DNA from: JANMCE01 sp963791625
Lineage (GTDB): Bacteria > Actinomycetota > Acidimicrobiia > Acidimicrobiales > Ilumatobacteraceae
Direction of reading: 5' to 3'
DNA length: 64,000 nucleotides
Assembly (NCBI GenBank): GCA_963791625.1
Contig: CAWBTA010000016.1
Span: 124,001-188,000 of the forward strand
The position numbers and the translations under genes were made by a program. Shown piece after piece: positions 11,622 through 20,648 of this stretch. Position 1 is the stretch's first letter; each line of letters opens with the position of its first letter. The notes under the pieces were generated by a model. The model saw only the letters and a list, made by a program, of their open reading frames with translations, was not told the DNA's origin and made no database searches.

Positions 11622-12109
11622 TTCTTGGCCTTCATGGCGTTGCCGACTTCATACTCGGGCGCTTCGGGAACGGTTTCCATCCACTCGCCAAGCTTGGTCT
11701 TGTCGTGCAGTAGATCGGCGATGCGGGGCTCGGAGTACTCGTACTCCGGACTCCAGAAGAGGGCGTCGAACGGGCACACTTCTACACAGATACCGCAGTA
11801 CATGCAGAGCGCGTAGTCGATGTCGAACCGGTCGAGCTTGGCGACGGTTCGGGGCTTGCCACCGGCCCGTCGGGGCGGTGCCTTTTCCTTGTGACCTTCG
11901 ATGTAGATGCACCAATCGGGACAGCTACGCACGCACAGCATGCACACGGTGCAGTTGTCTTCGCGTAGCGCAATGACACCGCGGGAACGAAGCGGCGGCT
12001 GTTCTTTGACGTGCGGGTACTGCACCGTGTCGGCACCCTTCACGGTGGTCCGCACGGTTTCCTTGAGCGTTACGCCAAGGCCCTTGATGACGCCGGGGAC
12101 AATTCCCAT
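11618..12109 (-). CDS. nuoI: NADH-quinone oxidoreductase subunit I, 2x[4Fe-4S] (11-gene operon)
   Basis: A 163-residue peripheral-arm subunit that carries clusters N6a and N6b and passes electrons to NuoB. Eight cysteines lie in two motifs: Cys53/56/59/63 (CTVCMLCVRSCP) and Cys102/105/108/112 (CMYCGICVEVCP). An N-terminal amphipathic stretch (GVIKGLGVTLKETVRTT) should contact the membrane, as usual for NuoI. It begins directly after the nuoH stop and overlaps nuoJ by four bases. In an enzyme without NuoE, NuoF and NuoG, this subunit would probably be the entry point for electrons from an unknown donor. Confidence 0.96.
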   Translation of the reverse strand: MGIVPGVIKGLGVTLKETVRTTVKGADTVQYPHVKEQPPLRSRGVIALREDNCTVCMLCVRSCPDWCIYIEGHKEKAPPRRAGGKPRTVAKLDRFDIDYALCMYCGICVEVCPFDALFWSPEYEYSEPRIADLLHDKTKLGEWMETVPEAPEYEVGNAMKAKK

Positions 12110-13192
12110 TTAGAACATCACTTTCAGGACGGCGGTGACCGCGATGTTGAGGAGCGACAGCGGGATAAGCACCTTCCAGGCGAATTTTTGCAGCTGGTCT
12201 TCCCGGAATCGGGGATAGGTGAAACGGACCCAGAAGATCACGAAGCCGAGCAGCATGATCTTGGAGAACAGAATCAGAGGGCCGGCGAAGTTCATCCAAC
12301 CGCCAACCGAGTTGAGGCGGTCGACCAGTTCACCCGAAGTAGCCCAACCGAACCACGCATGCGGTAAGCCCCAGCCACCGAGGAACAGGGTGGAGGCAAT
12401 AGCGGCAAACGCGCCAGCGGTGGCGAATTCGGCGATGAAGAAGGTGAGGAACCGGAAGCCTGAGTACTCGGTCATGTATCCGGCGACCAGTTCGGACTCG
12501 GCCACGGGCATGTCGAAGGGGGTCTGGGTAAGTTCGGCCTGCACCGAAATCATGAAGATGAGGAAGCCGACGCCCTGAGTCAGGATGTAGGGGTTACCAA
12601 TCCAGTTGAGCCCGAAAATGCTGCCCGAGTTCTGAGCGACCACGATCTTGTTCATGTCGAGCGTGCCGGCCTGGATGACCACACCAAGCACCGAAAGCAC
12701 CATCGGCAACTCGTAGGCAATGAGCTGACCGGCTGCTCGCAGCCCGCCCATGAGGGAGTACTTGTTGGCGCTTGACCAACCAGCCATGAGAATGCCGAGC
12801 ACGCTGATACTGGACAGGGCCAGGGCTAGGAACACGCCGGACGTGATGCCGTTTTCGCCGCCGGTGAACACCGCATCGGGACCGAAGGGAACCACCACGA
12901 ACATGAGGAACGTGGACATCAACACGATGATCGGCGCCCATGCGAAGATGCGCTTGTCGGCCCGATCAGGGATGAGGTCTTCCTTCTGCAGCCACTTGCC
13001 GACCTCGGCAACGAGCTGGAGCGAGCCGTAAGGTCCGGCTTCCATGGGGCCGAGTCGGCTTTGCATGAAGCTGACCATCTTGAACAAGTACAGGTAAACG
13101 AACGCTGGCGCGATCAGCAGCACCGCAGCGAGAACGCCGATGATGCGGAAGATGGACGACTGCCAGTACGACGGTGACAGAGCAAGAATCAT
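12110..13192 (-). CDS. nuoH: NADH-quinone oxidoreductase subunit H (11-gene operon)
   Basis: A 360-residue membrane subunit that forms the quinone chamber with NuoB and NuoD. I start it at the ATG at 13192 (MILALSPSYWQSS) because that ATG overlaps the nuoD stop as ATGA; the longer open frame upstream lies inside nuoD and is not NuoH-like. Signature sequences are QSRLGPMEAGPYGSLQLVAE near the N-terminus and PFDMPVAESELVAGYMTEYS in the conserved loop. About eight hydrophobic helices are present. nuoI follows with no gap. Confidence 0.96.
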   Translation of the reverse strand: MILALSPSYWQSSIFRIIGVLAAVLLIAPAFVYLYLFKMVSFMQSRLGPMEAGPYGSLQLVAEVGKWLQKEDLIPDRADKRIFAWAPIIVLMSTFLMFVVVPFGPDAVFTGGENGITSGVFLALALSSISVLGILMAGWSSANKYSLMGGLRAAGQLIAYELPMVLSVLGVVIQAGTLDMNKIVVAQNSGSIFGLNWIGNPYILTQGVGFLIFMISVQAELTQTPFDMPVAESELVAGYMTEYSGFRFLTFFIAEFATAGAFAAIASTLFLGGWGLPHAWFGWATSGELVDRLNSVGGWMNFAGPLILFSKIMLLGFVIFWVRFTYPRFREDQLQKFAWKVLIPLSLLNIAVTAVLKVMF

Positions 13193-14364
13193 CGGTCGAT
13201 GTCTCCGAGGATGAAGTAGAGCGACGCCAAAATGGTGATGACGTCCGGGATGAGAACACCCTTCAGTACCCACGACGCAATGGAGACGTTGTTGAAGCTG
13301 GCCGAGCGGATCTTCACGCGGAACGGGCCCGTGTCACCCTTTGACACCACGTAGTAACCCATCTCGCCCAACGGGTTCTCGGTGGAGACCCACGCCTCAC
13401 CCTCGGGCACCTTGATGATACGGGGCACCTTGGCCATGATGGGACCGCTTGGGATGGAGTCAAGCAGACGATCGACAATGAGCGTTGACTCACGCGTTTC
13501 CTGCAGGCGCACCCAGTAGCGGGCGAAAGAGTCACCGTCGGGGTGGGTCCACACTTTCCAGTCGACCTTGTCCCACGCCATGGGAAGCTTCTGGTCACGA
13601 CGCAAGTCCCAGTCGACGCCACTTGCCCGCAGGTTGGCACCCGACAGTCCGTAGGAAAGGGCGATGTCCTTGGGGATGACGCCAATGCCGCGGCAGCGCT
13701 GCTGGAAGATCTCGTTACCGAGCAACACGTCTTCCATCAGCGTGCAGAAGGAGCGCATCTTCTTCATAACGGCGCGGGTCTCGTCGATGAACCCGGCCGG
13801 CAGATCGTCCTTCAAGCCGCCGATTCGATCGAAGTTCGGGTGGAAGCGTCCGCCGGTCGCTGCCTCGATGAGGTTCAGCACATATTCGCGGTCGCGGAAC
13901 GCGTAGAACACCGGCGTAAGGGCACCAAGCTGCGCTGCCATGTCACCGAGGAACAGGGTGACGTTGGCGATGCGGGAAAGCTCGAACAGGATGGTGCGGA
14001 TGTACTGGGCGCGAGGCGGTGCCTCGATCTCCATGAGCTTTTCGGCGGCGAGGATGAACGGCACTTCGTTGGCGAAGCTGCCGAGCCAGTCGATGCGGTT
14101 GACAAGGGTGGTGACCTGGGGAAACGAGCGAACTTCGGTGAGTTTCTCGTAGCCGCGATGCATGTAGCCGGCGGCCGGTTCCGCCCACACGACCTGCTCG
14201 CCGTCAACCTTGGCGATGATGCGCAATGTGCCGTGCGTGGCTGGGTGCTGCGGACCGATATTGAGGGTCATGCCCTCGGTTTCGATCTCGACGTTTACAC
14301 GGGCATCGGCGGCCTGCGATGCGATGTAGTTGAGCTGCTGACGATCGCTCGATGTGAGGGTCAT
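13189..14364 (-). CDS. nuoD: NADH-quinone oxidoreductase subunit D (11-gene operon)
   Basis: A 391-residue quinone-site subunit related to the large subunit of [NiFe] hydrogenase, without its metal-binding cysteines. The quinone-binding loop is seen in NIGPQHPATHGTLRI (residues about 32-46), followed by GYMHRGYEKLTEVRSFPQ and the LVNRIDWLGSFANE segment. The C-terminus has the family ending GDIDR. Four-base overlaps link it to nuoC upstream and nuoH downstream. NDUFAF7-type methylation acts on the equivalent mitochondrial subunit, which makes the MidA-like gene at the end of this operon relevant. Confidence 0.96.
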   Translation of the reverse strand: MTLTSSDRQQLNYIASQAADARVNVEIETEGMTLNIGPQHPATHGTLRIIAKVDGEQVVWAEPAAGYMHRGYEKLTEVRSFPQVTTLVNRIDWLGSFANEVPFILAAEKLMEIEAPPRAQYIRTILFELSRIANVTLFLGDMAAQLGALTPVFYAFRDREYVLNLIEAATGGRFHPNFDRIGGLKDDLPAGFIDETRAVMKKMRSFCTLMEDVLLGNEIFQQRCRGIGVIPKDIALSYGLSGANLRASGVDWDLRRDQKLPMAWDKVDWKVWTHPDGDSFARYWVRLQETRESTLIVDRLLDSIPSGPIMAKVPRIIKVPEGEAWVSTENPLGEMGYYVVSKGDTGPFRVKIRSASFNNVSIASWVLKGVLIPDVITILASLYFILGDIDR

Positions 14365-15065
14365 TCCGCGTCTCCTCCATCGGTATCAAACTGAGCCGGG
14401 ATGGGCTCGACGTCAACGATGCCGGGCCACGGCTTCACCATGCGGGCCAGCAGCGGGAAGTCCTTGCGCAGTGGGTAGCCCTCGAAGTCGACGGGAAGGT
14501 AGAGCTTGCGAAGATCGGGGTGGCCCGCGAAGCCAATGCCGAACATTTCGGCACACTCGCGCTCGTGCCAGTTGGCCCCGCGGTACACCGGAATCCACGA
14601 ATCGATGACCGGGTTGGTGTCGTCGACATCAGCTTTCAAGGTGAGGCCGATGTGACGGGTGGAGGACACGACGCGGGCCATGATCTGGAAGCGGGTAGCT
14701 CCCCCGGCGTAGCCCTGCTTCACCTCAGTAGAGCGCTCGACCGGCTCGGCCGTCGGGTCATCTTCACCCCGGCCATAAGGCGAGGGCATCCAGTCCATAG
14801 CCGAGAGAAAGTCGAAGTAGTCCATGGCCAGCACGTCACGGACGGCTTTCCCGGCGGCAACCCACGCGTCGGTACGGACCCGAATCCACAGATCGTCATT
14901 GGGCTTGATGTGGTATTCGAGCAGCGCATCGCCAATCACCCCACGAAGCTGACTAACCAACGCCTCGCGGGCTTCATCGATAACGACGGGAACGACCGGG
15001 GTTTCGACCACTGTCGCGGTGTCGGCCACGGGGGCGGCATCATCCGTTGACGACAATGGGCTCAC
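14361..15065 (-). CDS. nuoC: NADH-quinone oxidoreductase subunit C (11-gene operon)
   Basis: A 234-residue hydrophilic peripheral-arm subunit. The family motif HERECAEMFGIGFAGHPDL and the C-terminal GYPLRKDFPLL are present. The N-terminal 25 residues are low-complexity (Pro/Ala/Val) and the start at 15065 overlaps nuoB by 26 bases; a shorter in-frame start inside this tail cannot be excluded. A variable insert with negative charge (GRGEDDPTAEPVERST) lies in the middle. It overlaps nuoD by ATGA. It stabilises the quinone module and has no redox centre. Confidence 0.93.
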   Translation of the reverse strand: MSPLSSTDDAAPVADTATVVETPVVPVVIDEAREALVSQLRGVIGDALLEYHIKPNDDLWIRVRTDAWVAAGKAVRDVLAMDYFDFLSAMDWMPSPYGRGEDDPTAEPVERSTEVKQGYAGGATRFQIMARVVSSTRHIGLTLKADVDDTNPVIDSWIPVYRGANWHERECAEMFGIGFAGHPDLRKLYLPVDFEGYPLRKDFPLLARMVKPWPGIVDVEPIPAQFDTDGGDAE

Positions 15066-15570
15066 CTCGTCTCACATCGTCGAAGTTTTCGTTGCGCCAC
15101 TTGGCACCCATATCTTCGTTCTTGATACGGGCCTGCAGCAGCACGATGCCTTCGAGCAAAGCCTCGGGACGGGGCGGGCAACCGGGCACGTACACATCCA
15201 CCGGGATGATCTGGTCGACGCCCTTCGTGACCGAGTAGCTGTCCCAGTACGGACCGCCGCAGTTGGCGCACGAACCCATGGAAATGACGTACTTGGGCTC
15301 GGCCATCTGCTCGTACAACCGCTTGATCGACGGTGCCATCTTGTCGGTGACGGTGCCCGAGATGATGACCACGTCGGCTTGACGAGGCGATGCCGGCAGG
15401 GGGATGACGCCAAGGCGCATGACGTCGTAGCGCGGGGAACCGAACGCCGCGCCCATCTCAATGGCGCAGCAGGCGAGACCCCACTGGTAGGCCCACAGTG
15501 AATACGAGCGGCCCATGCCAAACAGCTTGGAAAGCGGTTTGGGCATACGGCCCTTTTCGACTAAACCCAC
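15040..15570 (-). CDS. nuoB: NADH-quinone oxidoreductase subunit B, cluster N2 (11-gene operon)
   Basis: A 176-residue subunit carrying the terminal [4Fe-4S] cluster N2, which donates electrons to menaquinone. The ligands are visible as the tandem Cys34-Cys35 (GLACCAIEM), Cys101 (MGSCANCGG) and Cys131 (VPGCPPRPE). Adjacent tandem cysteines are diagnostic of the family. The reading overlaps nuoA by 10 bases and nuoC by 26. The second NuoB at 48525-49109 has the same ligand set but a different N-terminus and different flanking residues. Confidence 0.96.
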   Translation of the reverse strand: MGLVEKGRMPKPLSKLFGMGRSYSLWAYQWGLACCAIEMGAAFGSPRYDVMRLGVIPLPASPRQADVVIISGTVTDKMAPSIKRLYEQMAEPKYVISMGSCANCGGPYWDSYSVTKGVDQIIPVDVYVPGCPPRPEALLEGIVLLQARIKNEDMGAKWRNENFDDVRRGEPIVVNG

Positions 15571-15926
15571 CGAAGTACTCCCTTACGCCAGGCGTACACC
15601 AGGCCGAGCAGCAACACGAATACGAAGATACCCATCTCCACCAGGCCGAACCCGCCATAGGTTTCCAGCCGGATAGCCCAAGGGAAAATGAACACGGCCT
15701 CAACGTCGAAGATGACGAACAGCACGGCAAACACGTAGTAGCGGATCTGGCTCTGCGACCAGCCGTCGCCCACCGGATCGACGCCCGACTCGTAGGGGAG
15801 GATCTTTTCGCGGGTGGGGTTCTTCGGCCGGATCAGGCTGCTGATGCCGAGAAGGGCCGAAGCCAACGCCACCGCTACAACCCCGAAGATGGCAATCGTG
15901 AGAAAGCTGCGCAGGAGCAAAGACAT
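15561..15926 (-). CDS. nuoA: NADH-quinone oxidoreductase subunit A (11-gene operon)
   Basis: A 121-residue membrane subunit with three helices and the conserved loop KILPYESGVDPVG, followed by the acidic TM2 motif FVIFDVEAVFIFPWAI. It is the first gene of the 11-gene operon and lies 129 bases from the divergent ppc start; that gap must hold promoters for both directions, but I cannot assign them. Its length is typical (115-150). It helps shape the quinone access site with NuoD and NuoH. Confidence 0.95.
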   Translation of the reverse strand: MSLLLRSFLTIAIFGVVAVALASALLGISSLIRPKNPTREKILPYESGVDPVGDGWSQSQIRYYVFAVLFVIFDVEAVFIFPWAIRLETYGGFGLVEMGIFVFVLLLGLVYAWRKGVLRWV

Positions 15927-16055
15927 CGCAGCCGACTTTATATGAAGTGGGCGAACCTACCCCTAAACGGACGACAACGGCGGTCGCGGGCCTGACGGGT
16001 CCAATTCGTCGTCCTGCTGCGAGGACGGCACCCGATAGGCCAGAATCATGGCCAC

Positions 16056-18806
16056 ATGTCACTGCCCGATTCCCTTCCCCTCGACGACAAAGACCACGCC
16101 CTCGACGAGGACATCCGCCTTCTCGGCGCCGTGTTGGGCGACGTGGTGCGCGAAGACGCGGGCGAGCACGCCTTCGCGCTGGTGGAACGGGCCCGGCAGG
16201 CAGCAGTCGCTCATCGCCGCGATGGCGCTGCCGATGGCGCGCTCACGGAGGTGCTCCGTGGAGCAACGATTGACGATTCCCTCCACGTCATCAGGGCGTT
16301 TTCATGGTTTTCACTCCTCGCCAATATTGCCGAAGACGTGCATCACAACCGCCGTCGCCGCTACCACCGCGCCATCGGCTCTCCGCCGCAGCCGGGCAGC
16401 CTGGCCTTCACGCTCGACAAGATCGCCGAGGCCGGCATCACTGCCGCCGAAATGGACACGGTCATTCGCAAGCTGTTCGTCAGCCCCGTGATCACCGCCC
16501 ATCCCACCGAGGTGCGGCGGCGTACGGTCCTCGACAACCAGCGTGAGATTGCCCGGCTGCTGGCCGCCAGCAAGCACGACTCTCCCGACGCAACCGAACG
16601 GCAGGAGTGGGACAGCAGCATCCGCCAGGCGGTCGTGACCCTCTGGCAGACGGCCATTCTCCGTTTGTCGAAGTTACGGGTGACTGACGAGATCAACGAG
16701 GCCCTGCTCTACTACGACCTGACCCTTTTCGACGGCATCGTGCAGTTGCACGAGGATCTGCGTCGCGGCGTCGGTGAGCGGTGGGGCATCACCGATCTGC
16801 CCACCGTGTTGAAGATGGGTTCGTGGATCGGCGGCGACCGCGACGGCAATCCGTTCGTCACCGCCGAGGTGCTGAAGGGCGCTATCGATCGTCATGTCCG
16901 TCTCGCCCTCATGCATCACCTGGCCGGGCTCGATCGGTTGAGCTTTTCACTATCGATGTCGGACCGTCTGGTCACCGTCACCGAGCCGTTGCGCGCCTTG
17001 GCGCTGGCCTCGGGCGACACGTCGGCCTTCCGCCAAGACGAGCCATACCGGCAGGCGTTGCGCGGTATGCGCGACCGATTGATTGCAACCGCAACTACTT
17101 TGCTCGGCGGTAGTTACGACGGTCCGAACGCGTACACCACTCAACCCGCCTATGCGGTACCGGCCGAGTTGGTTGCGGACCTGCAAACGGTGTGTGACTC
17201 CCTCTCCAGCCACGGTGCCGGACTGCTCGCTGCCACCCGCGTCACGCCGGTACTGCGAGCGGTAGAGATCTTCGGGTTTCATCTCTGCGGTCTCGATATT
17301 CGCCAGAACTCTGCCGTGCATGATCAAGTCGTGGGCGAGTTGCTTGCTACGGCCGGAGAGGCCGCTGATTATCTCGCGTTGAACGAACCCGATCGGGTCG
17401 AGGTTCTCCTCAAGACGCTTGCATCACCCCGTCCACTGAGGAATCCGTATCTGCCGACCAGTGAGCTGGCGTCGGGCGAGTTGGCCATTGTGGGCGCCGC
17501 TGCCGACGCTGTTGCCGCTGTGGGTCGACAAGGCATTCCCCACTACATCATCTCGAAGTGCGAATCGGTAAGTGACGTACTCGAAGTAGCCGTGCTGTTG
17601 CAGGAAAGCGGGCTGCTGCTAGGCGACGATCTGGCCGTCGACATCGTCCCGTTGTTCGAAACCATCGGCGATCTGCAACGAGCCGCTGGCACCATGGGCG
17701 CGCTGTGGTCGGTGCCCGCCTACCGACGTTGGCTGGATGTCCGCGGCGGCGTGCAGGAAGTGATGATCGGCTACTCCGACAGCAACAAGGACGGTGGCTA
17801 TCTCGCTGCCAACTGGGCGCTGTACAAAGCCGAGGCCGAGTTGGTGCGCGTGGCCAATGAGCACGGCATCCAGCTTCGATTGTTCCATGGCCGCGGCGGA
17901 ACGGTCGGTCGTGGTGGCGGACCCAGCTACGACGCCATCCTGGCCCAACCCCCCGGAAGCGTGAACGGCTCACTGCGCCTCACCGAACAGGGCGAAGTGG
18001 TGGCCGCCAAGTTCGCCGACGAAGAACTGGCTCGCCGCAACCTGGAAACGCTGGTCGCGGCCACGATCGAGGCGAGCCTCATCGACAACGAGAACCTCGG
18101 CAACGACCGAGCCGCGTTCTCCGCCGTGATGGACGAGCTGGCCGCAGCATCGCAAGCCGCGTACGTCGATCTGGTGTACGGCAACGACACCTTCGTCACG
18201 TTCTTCCGGTCGATGACACCGGTGAATGAGATCGCCAAGCTGAACATCGGCAGCCGTCCCGCCTCTCGCACGGCTTCGCAACGCATCGAGGACCTGCGGG
18301 CCATCCCGTGGGTGTTCAGCTGGAGCCAGTGCCGCGTCATGCTGCCCGGCTGGTACGGGGTGGGCTCCGCGTTCCAGGCCTGGGCCGGCAACGACGCCGA
18401 CCGCATCGCCACGCTGCAGAGCATGCATCGCCGGTGGCCCTTCTTCCGGTCGGTGCTTTCCAACATGGGCATGGTGCTGGCCAAGACCGACCTCGGCATC
18501 GCGGCCCGCTACGCCGAGCTGGTCGTCGACCCCGTGTTGCGGAACGAGACCTTCGGTCGCATCGCCGATGAGCACGCACTGTCCATCCGTTGGTTCAAAA
18601 CCATCACCGGCCATGCCGAACTGCTCTACGACAACCCGTCGCTCACGCGATCGATCCGTAACCGCTTCCCCTACCTCGACCCGTTGAACGAACTCCAGAT
18701 CAGCTTGCTACGGCAGTACCGCAGCGGCGACGAAGACCCCCTCGTCCAACGTGGCATCCAACTGACGCTGAATGGCCTCGCTACCGGCCTGCGCAACTCC
18801 GGCTAG
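16056..18806 (+). CDS. ppc: Phosphoenolpyruvate carboxylase
   Basis: A 916-residue full-length enzyme that carboxylates phosphoenolpyruvate with bicarbonate to oxaloacetate, refilling the TCA cycle. The catalytic histidine is His149 in VITAHPTEVRRRTVLD, and the second catalytic block is FHGRGGTVGRGGGPSYDAI; GYSDSNKDGGYLAANW and the QRIEDLRAIPWVFSWSQCR block are also intact. The C-terminus ends RNSG, a mild variant of the family ending QNTG/RNTG. The start ATG at 16056 gives the normal family N-terminus. It is divergent from the nuo operon and convergent on the broken permease, with a strong hairpin between. Confidence 0.97.
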   Translation: MSLPDSLPLDDKDHALDEDIRLLGAVLGDVVREDAGEHAFALVERARQAAVAHRRDGAADGALTEVLRGATIDDSLHVIRAFSWFSLLANIAEDVHHNRRRRYHRAIGSPPQPGSLAFTLDKIAEAGITAAEMDTVIRKLFVSPVITAHPTEVRRRTVLDNQREIARLLAASKHDSPDATERQEWDSSIRQAVVTLWQTAILRLSKLRVTDEINEALLYYDLTLFDGIVQLHEDLRRGVGERWGITDLPTVLKMGSWIGGDRDGNPFVTAEVLKGAIDRHVRLALMHHLAGLDRLSFSLSMSDRLVTVTEPLRALALASGDTSAFRQDEPYRQALRGMRDRLIATATTLLGGSYDGPNAYTTQPAYAVPAELVADLQTVCDSLSSHGAGLLAATRVTPVLRAVEIFGFHLCGLDIRQNSAVHDQVVGELLATAGEAADYLALNEPDRVEVLLKTLASPRPLRNPYLPTSELASGELAIVGAAADAVAAVGRQGIPHYIISKCESVSDVLEVAVLLQESGLLLGDDLAVDIVPLFETIGDLQRAAGTMGALWSVPAYRRWLDVRGGVQEVMIGYSDSNKDGGYLAANWALYKAEAELVRVANEHGIQLRLFHGRGGTVGRGGGPSYDAILAQPPGSVNGSLRLTEQGEVVAAKFADEELARRNLETLVAATIEASLIDNENLGNDRAAFSAVMDELAAASQAAYVDLVYGNDTFVTFFRSMTPVNEIAKLNIGSRPASRTASQRIEDLRAIPWVFSWSQCRVMLPGWYGVGSAFQAWAGNDADRIATLQSMHRRWPFFRSVLSNMGMVLAKTDLGIAARYAELVVDPVLRNETFGRIADEHALSIRWFKTITGHAELLYDNPSLTRSIRNRFPYLDPLNELQISLLRQYRSGDEDPLVQRGIQLTLNGLATGLRNSG

Positions 18807-18810
18807 ACGG

Positions 18811-18855
18811 TCTGTTGTCTCCCGAGGTTGTCCAGCAACCTCAGGAGACAACAGA
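18811..18855. terminator. Long hairpin between convergent ppc and permease
   Basis: Arms 18811-18830 and 18836-18855 are complementary over 19 pairs with one C:A mismatch (18823/18843) and a 5-base loop TCCAG. It starts four bases after the ppc stop and ends 11 bases before the stop of the opposing permease, so it is placed to terminate both. There is no U-tract on either strand, which is common for high-GC actinobacterial hairpins. Confidence 0.8.
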
Positions 18856-18865
18856 GTGACGCAAT

Positions 18866-20521
18866 TCAGCCCAGCTCGCCCAGCTCCCGCTCGATGGCCA
18901 AGAGCTCTTCCTTGGTGCCCTGCACCTTTGGACCCGTGAACCACTTGCGGCCGGACAACTGCCAGTACAGCCAGAAGACGACCGCCGAGCCGATGATCAG
19001 TGGTCCGGTGAAGTTCACGTTGTTCTGTTTGAAGAAACCCGGCGGTGCATTCGTTGGAGCTGTCCCAGAACTTGCCAGAACGGACGGAAGATCGGCGCAA
19101 AGAACAGCAGCGTGATCAAGCCGATCCATGTCAAGCGCGGTCCAACCGACAAGCTTGTGCCTGCCCTTCAGGTGCCACGGACCGACCTGGAAGTCCGGGT
19201 TCGTGATTCGCAGGTAGATCGGGATGCCGTAGGCGATGTACAAACCGATAACACAGATGCCGGTCATGGCGAAGAAGGCCGTGGAGTAGCCACCCTTCTG
19301 GTAGAGCGACAGCACGACCCACAATGGCCGACAGCACCACACCAAGCCAGATCGAGTTCGTTGGCGTGCGGGTCTCGCTTGTTGATCTTGTGCCAGTGCT
19401 TCGAGCCCGGGAGCGCACCGTCACGGCTGAAGGCGTAGATCATGCGGCTGTTGGCCGTCACCGACGCCATGCCGCAGAAGAACTGGGCCACAATCGAGAT
19501 GAAGACCAGGAATTTCGCCAGCCCGATTCCGACAGCGATGTGCAATCAAGCGAGGCGCGGCGTTCACAAGGAACGCGTCATCGGTCGGGTACTTGTTGGT
19601 GTCGCCTGCGGTGCCAAACGCGATGTCGTAGAACCGGTCTTTGGGGATGGCAAGCCGTCATTGCAAGGTTGAGGAAGAATGCGGCGATCGCGGACACATA
19701 AATCGCCCGCACGATAGCCTTCGGTGCCTCGGTGCGAGCGCCGACCGTTTCCTCGCGACACGTGGGCTGAGGCATCAAACCCGGTGATCGTGTATTGCGC
19801 AAGCAGCATGCCGAGCACCGAACATGTAGAGGATGGTGAAGAAACCCTTGCTCGGCCAGCCGGCCAGCTTCAGGTCGGGCGCCTTGTCGAGCAGGCCGAC
19901 CCGCTTGCCGTCGGCGCGCTGAGGGCAGGAGGACAGCGAAGATGATGAGCGACACCAACCACATGCCACCACACACTGATATCACCGAGCAGCTTGACGA
20001 GCTTCACGCCGAAGGTGTTCAGCAAGCCGTGGGCGATCAGCACCATCAAGATAGATGACGAAGACCTTCCGCGCGGTGAGGGTGAAAGTCGTCGTTGTAA
20101 CATCCGGATAAAGTAGCCGATGAAAATCGACAGGGCGTAGTCGACCGAGGCGATAACGCCGATCTGGCCGAGCAGATTGAACCAACCGGTGAACCAGGCC
20201 CACCTCGGCGCCGTTTCGTTTCGGTCCGGCCAGCTTCGCCGACCAGAAGTACAGACCGCCGGCCGTCGGATACGCCGAGCAAATCTCGCCCATCGCCATG
20301 CCGACAAGCAGGGAGAAGAATCCGACGATGATCCAGCCGAGGGTGATAACCCTCGGCCCACCGGTGACCATGCCGAGCCAATAGCTCGTCATGCCACCGG
20401 CGAGGATGGAGATGATGGAGAAGCTGATGGCGAAGTTGCTAAAGCCGCCGAGGCCTCGTTTTAACTCTTGGGCGTAGCCGAGTGCGTGTAGATCGTCACG
20501 ATCGGTGTCGATGGTTGCCAA
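18866..20521 (-). pseudogene. APC-family amino acid permease broken by many frameshifts
   Basis: All three minus frames carry successive pieces of one amino acid/polyamine permease. In order: LGYAQELKRGLGGFSNFAISF and GMTSYWLGMVTGGPRVITL (20521 to about 20220), WAWFTGWFNLLGQIGVIASV (to about 20100), FTLTARKVFVIYL, LMVLIAHGLLNTFGVKLVKL, KAPDLKLAGWPSKGFFTILY, IVRAIYVSAIAAFFLNLAMT, FCGMASVTANSRMIYAFSRD, NSIWLGVVLSAIVG, and KGGYSTAFFAMTGICVIGLY to the C-terminus KEELLAIERELGELG. At least ten changes of frame occur in 1.65 kb, with otherwise well-conserved sequence. The likely start is a TTG at 20521 preceded by AAAGGGGA; an ATG at 20581 is possible. As read, no functional protein is made. Either it is a fresh pseudogene or the consensus is poor here. 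Its neighbours suggest amine uptake. Confidence 0.88.
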
Positions 20522-20648
20522 TCCGGGGTCCCCTTTTGTCGTGGATATGACCCGGCGTGTCGTTGCCCCCGCAACGGCCAAACAACCGGGATCAGTCCAT
20601 TTCTAGCAGGTAGCCGGAACGACCCTCACCATCATGCCCTGAGGAGAG

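Noticed and set aside
15927..16055. Specific promoter hexamers between nuoA and ppc
   Set aside because: Several weak -10-like sequences exist but none with a matching -35 box stands out.
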